Shown here piece after piece: positions 8,126-15,236 of a stretch of 64,000 nucleotides of DNA. The notes under the pieces were generated by a model. The model was not told the origin of the DNA and searched no databases. It worked only from the letters and a program-made list of their open reading frames with translations. Where the stretch lies: contig OZ244883.1 in NCBI GenBank assembly GCA_965221375.1, positions 124,001 through 188,000 on the forward strand. Direction: 5' to 3'. Each line of letters begins with the position of its first letter. The stretch's first letter is position 1. A program made the translations under genes and the position numbers. The stretch is from Poriferisulfidus sp965221375. GTDB taxonomy: Bacteria > Pseudomonadota > Gammaproteobacteria > Poriferisulfidales > Poriferisulfidaceae.

Positions 8126-9532
8126 ATGGCCGACCCACTACATTTTCTGCAAGTCCCCCGCCAGGACCCGACTGTCGACGCTCCGGAAGTGCGTTTGCTG
8201 CACTATCGGGAGATTTACGGCCAGTACGAACCTGTTGACGCCGCCGAGCAGGCGGGACGCTGCCTGGCCTGCGGCAATCCCTACTGCGAATGGAAATGCC
8301 CGGTCCACAACTACATCCCGGACTGGCTGAAACTGATTGAGCAGGGCAACCTGTTTGAAGCGGCGGAACTGTCGCATCGCACCAATTCCCTTCCGGAAAT
8401 CTGCGGGCGGATTTGCCCCCAAGACCGCCTGTGTGAAGGGGCTTGTACCTTAAATGACGGCTTTGGCGCCGTCACCATCGGCTCCATCGAGAAATACATC
8501 ACCGACACTGCCCTGGCCCAGGGCTGGCGACCGGATATGTCCGATGTTAAACCCACAGGACGGCGGGTTGCGATTGTCGGAGCCGGACCCGCTGGACTGG
8601 CCTGTGCGGATGTACTGGCGCGCAACGGCGTTCAAGCCGTGGTTCTGGACCGTTACCCGCGCATCGGAGGACTGCTGACATTCGGCATTCCGGCTTTCAA
8701 GCTGGAAAAACAGGTCGTCGAAACCCGTCATCAACTTCTTGAAGAGATGGGTGTGGAATTTCAACTGAATGTTGAGGTCGGCCGCGACATCTCCTTTCAA
8801 TCCTTGTTGGACGACTACGACGCGGTATTTTTAGGAATGGGCACTTACACCAGCATGCGCGGTGGATTCCCCGGTGAAGACCAGACCTGCACTCATGAAG
8901 CCTTGCCTTATCTGGTCGGGGCAATCAACGAAGAATTGGAATTGCAGATGAATGATGCGGAGTTCGTCGATATGGAAGGTCTGGACGTGGTGGTACTGGG
9001 GGGTGGCGACACGGCCATGGACTGCGTCCGCACCGCAGTGCGCCAACAAGCCAAGTCCGTGACATGCGCTTATCGACGTGATCTGGAAAACATGCCGGGC
9101 TCACGTCGCGAAGTGAAAAACGCCATGGAAGAAGGCGTCCAATTCCTGTTCAACCGCCAACCTCTGAGTATTGAAGACAAAGACGGCAAACCCGGTATCC
9201 GCATGATTGAAACACGCTTGGGCTCGCCCGATGAGCGCGGACGCCTGGTTCCCGAACCCGTGCCCGGCTCAGAAACCGTCTTGCCTGCAGACCGTATTGT
9301 GATTGCGTTTGGTTTTCGGGCCAGCCCTGCCGACTGGTTCGCCGAACACGACATCGCAATCAACGAACGCGGACTGGTCACCATCAATGGCCAGCGCTTG
9401 CCCGGCCAGACCACCAATCCCAAAGTTTTTGCGGGAGGCGACATGGTCCGCGGCTCCGATTTGGTCGTCACCGCCGTATTCGAGGGACGCGAAGCCGCCG
9501 AAGGCATCCTGCACTATCTGCAGGCTACCTAA
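8126..9532 (+). CDS. gltD: Glutamate synthase (NADPH) small subunit
   Basis: 468 residues. GltD takes electrons from NADPH through FAD and iron-sulphur clusters to GltB, which makes glutamate from glutamine and 2-oxoglutarate. The N-terminal cluster cysteines are C46, C49, C54 and C58, with a second Cys group in CGRICPQDRLCEGAC. The FAD site VGAGPAGLA (about 152) and NADPH site GGGDTAMD (about 291) are intact. gltB is not adjacent, although gltB-gltD is the usual order. hemE follows after 11 bp. glnA at 48618 is the partner enzyme in GS-GOGAT assimilation. Confidence 0.95.
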   Translation: MADPLHFLQVPRQDPTVDAPEVRLLHYREIYGQYEPVDAAEQAGRCLACGNPYCEWKCPVHNYIPDWLKLIEQGNLFEAAELSHRTNSLPEICGRICPQDRLCEGACTLNDGFGAVTIGSIEKYITDTALAQGWRPDMSDVKPTGRRVAIVGAGPAGLACADVLARNGVQAVVLDRYPRIGGLLTFGIPAFKLEKQVVETRHQLLEEMGVEFQLNVEVGRDISFQSLLDDYDAVFLGMGTYTSMRGGFPGEDQTCTHEALPYLVGAINEELELQMNDAEFVDMEGLDVVVLGGGDTAMDCVRTAVRQQAKSVTCAYRRDLENMPGSRREVKNAMEEGVQFLFNRQPLSIEDKDGKPGIRMIETRLGSPDERGRLVPEPVPGSETVLPADRIVIAFGFRASPADWFAEHDIAINERGLVTINGQRLPGQTTNPKVFAGGDMVRGSDLVVTAVFEGREAAEGILHYLQAT

Positions 9533-9543
9533 TTTCACAGTCG

Positions 9544-10617
9544 ATGACCGCCCCGCAAAACGACCGGCTGTTGCGCGCTTTGCGCTGCGAGCCGACCGAC
9601 CGTACGCCGGCATGGATTATGCGCCAAGCCGGACGCTATCTGCCGGAATACCGAGAATTGCGCAAACGTGTCGGCAGTTTTCTAACGCTCTGTCGCACCC
9701 CGGAATACGCCTGCGAGGCTGCCCTGCAGCCGCTGCGCCGTTATCCGCTGGATGCCACCATTGTCTTCTCGGACATTTTGACGATTCCGGACGCCATGGG
9801 TTTGGGGCTGGGTTTTACGGAAGGGACGGGACCGTACTTTGAACGCCCCATACGCCGTGCCGCGGATATTCGTGCATTGGGAGTCCCGGATCCTCAGCAG
9901 GAATTGCGCTACGTGCCAGATGCGGTGGCTTTGCTATATCAGGAAATGGGCTCGAAAATCCCCGTCATCGGCTTCGCCGGCAGTCCCTGGACACTGGCGA
10001 CCTACATGATTGAAGGCCGCAGCCGCAGCGATTTCGCCTATGTCGCCGCCATGCTCAAGGAAGAACCCCAGCAGTTGGATTATCTGCTGGCTTTGCTGGC
10101 CGATGCGGTGGCGGTGTATTTGCAGGCGCAGGTTGAGGCAGGCGCCGCCGTCACCATGATCTTCGACAGTTGGGGCGGGATCCTGGACGGCGACGACTAC
10201 GTGCGTTTTTCTCTGCAGCCGATGGAACGGGCCCTGGAGCAACTGGGGACAGACACGCCCCGAATTGTGTTTGCCCGCGGTGGCGGCAAGCGCTTGACGG
10301 AAGTCATGGGCACCGGCTGCGAAGCGATTGGTTTGGATGAAACGGTGGATTTGCGTGCCGCCCGCGAAGAAGTGGCAGGAGCATGTGCACTGCAGGGAAA
10401 CCTCGACCCGGCCGCCTTGCGGGCCGAACCCGAGGAGTTACGTGCTGCCGTGCGGAAAGTTCTTGCGGACTACGGCCCACATGCCGGTCATATTTTCAAT
10501 CTGGGTCACGGCATCACGCCGGATATCGATCCCGAGCAGGTCACGTGCCTGCTCGAAGAAGTACGCCTCACAAGTCAGACCACCTCAGAGGAGGCGGCTT
10601 CGCAAACTGAAAAATAA
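9544..10617 (+). CDS. hemE: Uroporphyrinogen decarboxylase
   Basis: 357 residues, normal length. It decarboxylates the four acetate side chains of uroporphyrinogen III to coproporphyrinogen III in haem synthesis. The N-terminal signature TPAWIMRQAGRYLPEYR, the catalytic Asp in FSDILTIPDAMG and the C-terminal FNLGHGITPDIDPE are present. The frame is intact, so this is the working copy. A truncated second copy lies at 13080-13627. It follows gltD closely, as in many gammaproteobacteria. Confidence 0.96.
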   Translation: MTAPQNDRLLRALRCEPTDRTPAWIMRQAGRYLPEYRELRKRVGSFLTLCRTPEYACEAALQPLRRYPLDATIVFSDILTIPDAMGLGLGFTEGTGPYFERPIRRAADIRALGVPDPQQELRYVPDAVALLYQEMGSKIPVIGFAGSPWTLATYMIEGRSRSDFAYVAAMLKEEPQQLDYLLALLADAVAVYLQAQVEAGAAVTMIFDSWGGILDGDDYVRFSLQPMERALEQLGTDTPRIVFARGGGKRLTEVMGTGCEAIGLDETVDLRAAREEVAGACALQGNLDPAALRAEPEELRAAVRKVLADYGPHAGHIFNLGHGITPDIDPEQVTCLLEEVRLTSQTTSEEAASQTEK

Positions 10618-11232
10618 GTCTGTGCTCCGCATTACTCTGTCGGGAAGAAATGCATCCCTGCACCCAGCATATACCCCTCGTACATGATGACGTAACTCAA
10701 CTTGAGTACAACTTTGTCGGTGCCCGGCACCCGCCAAAAGTAATCCACCCAGCCACCCATGGGGTTGCTCGAAGCCACCGCCAGCATACGGGGGATGATT
10801 TTTCGTTGTCGTTTGAGGGCGTCAAAAATCTCATCAGCAGTTCTGCCAACCAAGTTTTTGTTGCCCCCATGCGCCACAATCGTCCCTTTGGAGTCCGTCA
10901 TAAAAAGGTACGGATCACCGTCAAAAGATCCGCCAGCGTTAATCGATTCAATCACCTGTTCCACCCCATACATATGGACGTTCATCCGAGTGGCCTTTAC
11001 CTCACTCATCACTCGCCCGGCAGGGGTATCGTAAAAAGGTGGAGGGACATAAGTTCTAGTTGCCATTGCCGGCTGCATACCGCCCCACAACAGCGCGACA
11101 CAAAGAATCCAAGAATAACGTGTGATGTGCTTAAACATGGCAATAAAACCTCCTGCTGTCTTGAGCAAACCTGTCGGCCTAAAGCGACAGTTTAACTTCC
11201 CCCGATAGTAACACGCACCCTTGTTCAAAACA
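9690..11232. repeat. Direct repeat, copy A (hemE 3' part + Cache gene A)
   Basis: From within hemE codon 49 through the upstream region of the Cache gene, this stretch is repeated in the same orientation at 13080-14237. The hemE part is nearly identical between copies; the Cache coding part has diverged in its middle. The two copies flank a toxin-antitoxin segment. Confidence 0.9.
10632..11138 (-). CDS. Secreted single-Cache-domain protein A
   Basis: 168 residues, starting MFKHITRYSWILCVALLWGG with AGGAGG upstream; the signal peptide ends at PAMA. The mature part has the Cache (PAS-like ligand-binding) features DGDPYLFMTDSKGTIVAH, GRTADEIFD, GGWVDYFWRVPGTDK and KLSYVIMYEGYMLGAGM. Such single-domain proteins bind small metabolites in the periplasm; the ligand is unknown. 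No histidine kinase or chemoreceptor domain is fused. A paralogue is at 13642-14142. It is convergent with hemE. Confidence 0.75.
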   Translation of the reverse strand: MFKHITRYSWILCVALLWGGMQPAMATRTYVPPPFYDTPAGRVMSEVKATRMNVHMYGVEQVIESINAGGSFDGDPYLFMTDSKGTIVAHGGNKNLVGRTADEIFDALKRQRKIIPRMLAVASSNPMGGWVDYFWRVPGTDKVVLKLSYVIMYEGYMLGAGMHFFPTE

Positions 11233-11377
11233 ATTGCGGCACCAAAATCTATTGAGGGATCACGGAATAGCACCCATCGAGGATAGACCAATAAATCAAC
11301 TTGGACTTAGCTTTTCCTTTCTGCTTGGTTACTTCGTTCTCAATAACCAAATCATGGATGGATTTAGATGAAAAACG

Positions 11378-11881
11378 CTAGCGCAATTCACGGAGACGCT
11401 GATCAATAAGTTCATCGGGAAGAAACACTGACCGATCCGATTTCCAAATCTCAAGAGCCTTGACGAGCAATTCGTCATCGCAAGCATTCGCGGCCTTCAG
11501 TTCATCGATGACCCACAGCACACCATGGACACGAATACCAACTGTCTTCGCGACGGTGCGCAAGAGTTTATCACCCGTCAAGAGAATACTGCCTTCATGG
11601 CATTGGGCCGTGACGAGACAGAAGCAATCATTGGCCGACAGACGAGCATGTTGGCGCTTGAAAGCAAAAACATCCTCTATCCGTTCTGGAGAAAGATCAT
11701 AAGTCTCCATACCTCCTTGATCAAGGATTTGCCATTCCCGATCCGTTATGCTCAGAACCTCAAAGACACGGATTGGCAACGGGACGACAAGGCGATAGGG
11801 TAAACGACCCATCGCTCGCAGAAGTCTCCCTTTGCGAAGATCGATTAAGCACGAGGCATCGTTGACGACGACACACGTCAC
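11378..11881 (-). CDS. PIN-domain protein, likely toxin partner
   Basis: 167 residues with PIN nuclease acidic positions D8 (VVVNDASCLIDL), E41, D85 (LSANDCFCLVTA) and D104 (LLTGDKLL). PIN domains are metal-dependent RNases, typically VapC-like toxins. Its ATG overlaps the stop of the upstream XRE-ImmA gene as ATGA, so the two are translationally coupled. That the pair is a toxin-antitoxin or phage-sensing module is inferred from domain types and overlap. Confidence 0.75.
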   Translation of the reverse strand: MTCVVVNDASCLIDLRKGRLLRAMGRLPYRLVVPLPIRVFEVLSITDREWQILDQGGMETYDLSPERIEDVFAFKRQHARLSANDCFCLVTAQCHEGSILLTGDKLLRTVAKTVGIRVHGVLWVIDELKAANACDDELLVKALEIWKSDRSVFLPDELIDQRLRELR

Positions 11882-12960
11882 TGGTTTTGTGGTCCCCGAA
11901 TTTCTCGTTCAACGTCCGAGAGAGGCCGGCGCAGGAATTGCGCCGCCCGGACAGGAGAGACAAGTTGTTCGCCCAAAGCCCGCCAGACTAAAACTTCAAA
12001 ACGCTGCGGGTGCTCGAAGGCTCCGAACCCCTCAGCGTCTAAAATCGGATTGGGCTCTCTAGTACGCCAAGTACGCGCATAACTACGAAAGGCATAATCG
12101 ATAACAGATTGTGGCAGGATTCCTACTTGTCCGAGCCGCATCAGCATGGCAGCAGCCGAAACCCCGTATAGTCTCTTTAGTCGCATCAACTCGTGATAGG
12201 TCATGCCATGGCGATGTGCGCCTGCCTCCTCGACGAGATGTTCGCCCGGAACTAGAAATGCACCCGCAAAGCGGTCCATGGCCCTCTCTTGCCGAATTTC
12301 CGGATTGTCGGTCCCAAGGATGACACGATGCGCAAGCTCATGGGCAAGATTGAAGCGCTTGCGCTCCACTCCGGTCCGGCTAGATACGACAACAACTTCG
12401 GCATTGGATCGATCACCGTCTCGCTGCACGTAGCAGGCCAGTCCATCAAAATGCTCGGGCAAGTCCGCTTCGATGACCTTGATTCCTTTATCTTCGAGCA
12501 AACCCGCCATACTAGGAATTGGATCTATGCCAAGTTCCCACTTTTGGCGTAGTTTGTATGCAATCTGGTCCACCGCCTCGAAGGTCTTTACTCGCTCAGT
12601 CATGAGAGTACTGAACGGGTCTTCCGGTGGAGCCAACTCGAGAATATCCTCGATTACGAAATAGTTTTCAAGTTGCTCGATGACTATTGCCTCTGCCTTC
12701 GCACGCTCTTGTGCGGTAGTGCGCGAGTGCTTGCGGAACTCGACATCTTTGAGCACCTCTACCTGACCACCCATCAGGAAGTCCAGAGACACATCAAGTG
12801 CTTCGCCAAGTCCGACTAGAACAGCAGAGGACGGCAACATTTTGCCCGATTCGTATTTGCTGATGGCTTGTGCGCTGACCTTGGGGGTCAGTCTGTCCGC
12901 AAGAGCCCGCATTGACAAACCTGACTTCTTTCGTGCCAATCGTAGCCTTTGTTCAAACAT
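11878..12960 (-). CDS. XRE-family regulator with ImmA/IrrE metallopeptidase domain
   Basis: 360 residues from ATG 12960, which has GGAAGG upstream; an ATG-like extension to 13020 lies inside the promoter. The N-terminus is a helix-turn-helix (LRLARKKSGLSMRALADRL...SAQAISKYESGK). The C-terminal half holds the zinc-peptidase motif HELAH and a downstream FAGAFLVP helix typical of ImmA. ImmA-type proteins cleave or inactivate repressors; fused XRE-ImmA proteins serve as antitoxins. Overlaps the PIN gene by ATGA and is probably autoregulated through sites upstream. Confidence 0.8.
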   Translation of the reverse strand: MFEQRLRLARKKSGLSMRALADRLTPKVSAQAISKYESGKMLPSSAVLVGLGEALDVSLDFLMGGQVEVLKDVEFRKHSRTTAQERAKAEAIVIEQLENYFVIEDILELAPPEDPFSTLMTERVKTFEAVDQIAYKLRQKWELGIDPIPSMAGLLEDKGIKVIEADLPEHFDGLACYVQRDGDRSNAEVVVVSSRTGVERKRFNLAHELAHRVILGTDNPEIRQERAMDRFAGAFLVPGEHLVEEAGAHRHGMTYHELMRLKRLYGVSAAAMLMRLGQVGILPQSVIDYAFRSYARTWRTREPNPILDAEGFGAFEHPQRFEVLVWRALGEQLVSPVRAAQFLRRPLSDVEREIRGPQNQ

Positions 12961-12984
12961 TTTTCCCTTCCTTGTTTGCCATGG

Positions 12985-13040
12985 TTTACAAACAACAAAA
13001 ATATCTATAATATTAAACACCAGATTTACAAAATCGTCAA
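12985..13040 (-). promoter_or_regulatory. Promoter with two TTTGTAAA operator boxes
   Basis: On the minus strand TTGACG (13040-13035) and TTTAAT (13017-13012) are 17 bp apart. The octamer TTTGTAAA occurs at 13032-13025, inside the spacer, and again at 12992-12985, downstream of the start point. The two boxes are 40 bp apart. The layout fits autorepression of the XRE-ImmA/PIN operon. Confidence 0.6.
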
Positions 13041-13060
13041 CTTTTGATGAGGAGAATCCT

Positions 13061-13087
13061 ATGCCAAAAAGAAATCAGCATGTCGTA
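13061..13087 (+). pseudogene. Truncated DUF2188 gene, first 9 codons
   Basis: An AGGAG six bases before ATG 13061 starts MPKRNQHVV, the typical opening of short DUF2188 proteins. The family normally continues PHxxGWAVKG, but here the sequence switches into the hemE repeat at about 13080. It marks a rearrangement breakpoint. Confidence 0.55.
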
Positions 13088-13627
13088 CCCCGGAATACGC
13101 CTGCGATGCTGCCCTGCAGCCACTACGCCGTTATCCGCTGGATGCCACCATTGTCTTCTCGGACATTTTGACGATCCCCGATGCCATGGGTTTGAGGCTG
13201 GGTTTTACGGAAGGGACGGGACCGTACTTTGAACGCCCCATACGCCGTGCCGCGGATATCCGTGCCTTGGGAGTCCCGGATCCTCAGCAGGAATTACGCT
13301 ACGTGCCGGATGCGGTGGCTTTGCTATATCAGGAAATGGGCTCGAAAATCCCCGTCATCGGCTTCGCCGGCAGTCCCTAGACACTGGCGACCTACATGGC
13401 TGCAGGGAAACCTCGACCCGGCCGCCTTGCGGGCCGAACCCAAGGAGTTACGTGCTGCCGTGCGAAAAGTTCTTGCGGACTACGGCCCACATGCCGGTCA
13501 TATTTTCAATCTGGGTCACGGCATCACGCCGGATATCGATCCCGAGCAGGTCACGTGTTTGCTCGAAGAAGTACGCCTCGCAAGTCAGACCGCCTCAGAG
13601 GAGGCGGCTTCGCAAACTGAAAAGTAA
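13080..13627 (+). pseudogene. hemE fragment (duplicated, internally deleted)
   Basis: The sequence matches functional hemE from base 9690 on, nearly base for base. It lacks the N-terminal 48 codons and has a TAG at 13378-13380 replacing the Trp of GSPWTLA. About 380 bp are missing (9.99-10.39 kb equivalent), which also shifts the frame. The C-terminal part (GNLDPAALRAEP...) then continues to the same end. It cannot make an active decarboxylase. Confidence 0.92.
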
Positions 13628-13641
13628 AACGGCGCTCAACA

Positions 13642-14142
13642 TCACTCGGCAGGGAAATACATGCCCGCACCCAGCAAATATCCGTCGCGCATGACGACAT
13701 AACTTAGTTTGAACACAATTCTTTGGGTGTCCGGCACACGCCAGTAGTAATCCACCCAGCCACCCTCGGGATTGCTTGAAGCCACCGCCAGCATACGAGG
13801 GATGAATTTTTGTCTGTTGGCATCAAAAATCTCATCAGCAGTTTTTCCAATGAGCTCCTGGCTGACCGGATGCGCCACGATTGTACCTTTGGAATCCATC
13901 ATAAACAGGTACAGGTCTCCATCGCGAAATTCACCGCTGTTGGCCGCCTCAATTGCTTGTTCCGCCCCATCTTCCCTTATACGTCTCGCAGCATTCTCCA
14001 CTAGAGACATTACTTTCCACACAGGTGTTGCTATAAGGTCGGGGGGCACAAGAATTACGTTATTTGCCATTGCCGGCTGCATGCCGCCCCACAACAGCGC
14101 GGCACAAAGAATCCAAGAATAACGTGTGATGTGCTTAAACAT
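13642..14142 (-). CDS. Secreted single-Cache-domain protein B
   Basis: 166 residues from MFKHITRYSWILCAALLWGG with AGGAGG upstream. The signal peptide is almost identical to copy A; the central part differs (NNVILVPPDLIATPVWKVM), and the C-terminal Cache core is similar (DLYLFMMDSKGTIVAHP, ASSNPEGGWVDYYWRVPDT). Both copies are intact frames, so they may bind different ligands. It is adjacent to the hemE fragment just as copy A is to hemE. Confidence 0.75.
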   Translation of the reverse strand: MFKHITRYSWILCAALLWGGMQPAMANNVILVPPDLIATPVWKVMSLVENAARRIREDGAEQAIEAANSGEFRDGDLYLFMMDSKGTIVAHPVSQELIGKTADEIFDANRQKFIPRMLAVASSNPEGGWVDYYWRVPDTQRIVFKLSYVVMRDGYLLGAGMYFPAE

Positions 14143-14277
14143 GGCGATAAAACCTCCTGCTGTCTTGAGCAAACCCGCCGACCTAATGTGACAGTTTAAC
14201 TACCTCCGATAGTAACACGCGCCCTTGTTCCAAACACTCGCAAACTGGCGTACTACTTTTTTCGTTCGATGAGTTAA

Positions 14278-14733
14278 TTATTTGTCAAAGTGAGCCGGAA
14301 CCGGCGGGAGCAAAATCTCATTCTTAATCCGAATTCCAAGCGCGTGGGAAATCTGGCACAAGCGTCGATAACTGGCGGACGCATACCGTTCTGCTTCGTA
14401 TCGTTGAATTTGCTGTTCCTGGATACCTAGTCGCTCACCGAGTTCACGTTGGCTTAAGCCTTGAGCAATTCGAGCCTTAATAAGCCCGTCTGCAAGCCTG
14501 TCGAAAGAAGATACCGATATCAACGACGTATTGGCCGATCTTAGGCTTTCGTAATCCTCAATCTCTTTCTGCAAATCGTTCAACTGACTTTCCATTGCCT
14601 CTTTTTCGGCACTTACAAGCCTCGGATGTACGTTTTGGTGCTCGCGCGACAACGGGTCAAACTCCTTGATTGCGCGCATCAAACCTTTCGCTTTATTCCT
14701 CGTGATTTTGTACTGTCTCTCGTTGGTAATCAT
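14278..14733 (-). CDS. XRE-family antitoxin/regulator
   Basis: 151 residues. A Glu-rich helical N-terminus (RLVSAEKEAMESQLNDLQKE) precedes a helix-turn-helix (IKARIAQGLSQRELGERLGIQEQQIQRYEAERY). Its ATG overlaps the stop of the DUF6932 gene as ATGA, so the order is toxin-like gene first, regulator second. It probably binds the palindrome upstream of the operon. Confidence 0.78.
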   Translation of the reverse strand: MITNERQYKITRNKAKGLMRAIKEFDPLSREHQNVHPRLVSAEKEAMESQLNDLQKEIEDYESLRSANTSLISVSSFDRLADGLIKARIAQGLSQRELGERLGIQEQQIQRYEAERYASASYRRLCQISHALGIRIKNEILLPPVPAHFDK

Positions 14734-15167
14734 GGCAAGCTCTCCAAATCAATCTGCACGACTCCTTTCTCAACACCGTCTCGGTCTGTCATAAAGAAAT
14801 CGCGATAGAGTACGCCCTCTCTCGCAAGTGCGGTCGCCGGGAACAGTTCTCCCAAATACTTCGCCTTCATTGCAGCCCGGCTATTGGTGAAATCGAGGAG
14901 AACCGGGTCCAGTAACGTGGGATCCACACCAACTGTCTCCCACGCACCATCATAGTCCCTAGGCAGTGGCTTCGTTGATACAAAACTACCGTTTAGTAAC
15001 AACGTGCGGCAGCCGGCTGCGGCTAAATTTCGACATGCCGAAAATAACCCCTCCATCAACCGCACTCGATGACTATTACCTACGAACCTATTGGATATTT
15101 CACACCACTGGGCATTATGCACACCCGGTGGAAGGTAACCTGTCTTTGGGTCTGCCTCTGGAACCAT
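14730..15167 (-). CDS. DUF6932 family protein (putative toxin, nucleotidyltransferase-like)
   Basis: 145 residues. It has family features PKTGYLPPGVHNAQW at the N-terminus, LLLNGSFVSTKPLPRDYDG (a GS...D.D pattern like nucleotidyltransferases), LLDPVLLDFTNSRAAMKAKY and a C-terminal FFMTDRDGVEKGVVQIDL. DUF6932 genes commonly precede an XRE gene. The start ATG 15167 has no Shine-Dalgarno and lies about where transcription should begin. Enzymatic role inferred only. Confidence 0.75.
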   Translation of the reverse strand: MVPEADPKTGYLPPGVHNAQWCEISNRFVGNSHRVRLMEGLFSACRNLAAAGCRTLLLNGSFVSTKPLPRDYDGAWETVGVDPTLLDPVLLDFTNSRAAMKAKYLGELFPATALAREGVLYRDFFMTDRDGVEKGVVQIDLESLP

Positions 15168-15203
15168 AACACAACATTATTGTTGTGTTTTTGGATATGT
15201 CAA
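15168..15203 (-). promoter_or_regulatory. Promoter and perfect operator palindrome of the DUF6932/XRE operon
   Basis: The minus strand has a perfect -35 TTGACA (15203-15198), a 16-bp spacer and AATAAT (15181-15176). An inverted repeat AACACAACA (15168-15176) / TGTTGTGTT (15181-15189) with a 4-bp centre covers the -10 and abuts the start codon. Repressor binding there would block RNA polymerase. The start point falls at or within a base or two of the ATG, implying a leaderless mRNA. Confidence 0.7.
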
Positions 15204-15236
15204 CTTCTGCATGATTTTTGCAGAAGCGCGTATGAC

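Larger units (their letters stand above)
13080..14237. repeat. Direct repeat, copy B (hemE fragment + Cache gene B)
   Basis: Second copy of the 9690-11232 segment, in the same orientation, shortened by the 380-bp hemE deletion. The left edge lies within the DUF2188 start; the right edge is where similarity upstream of the Cache gene fades near 14237. Confidence 0.88.
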
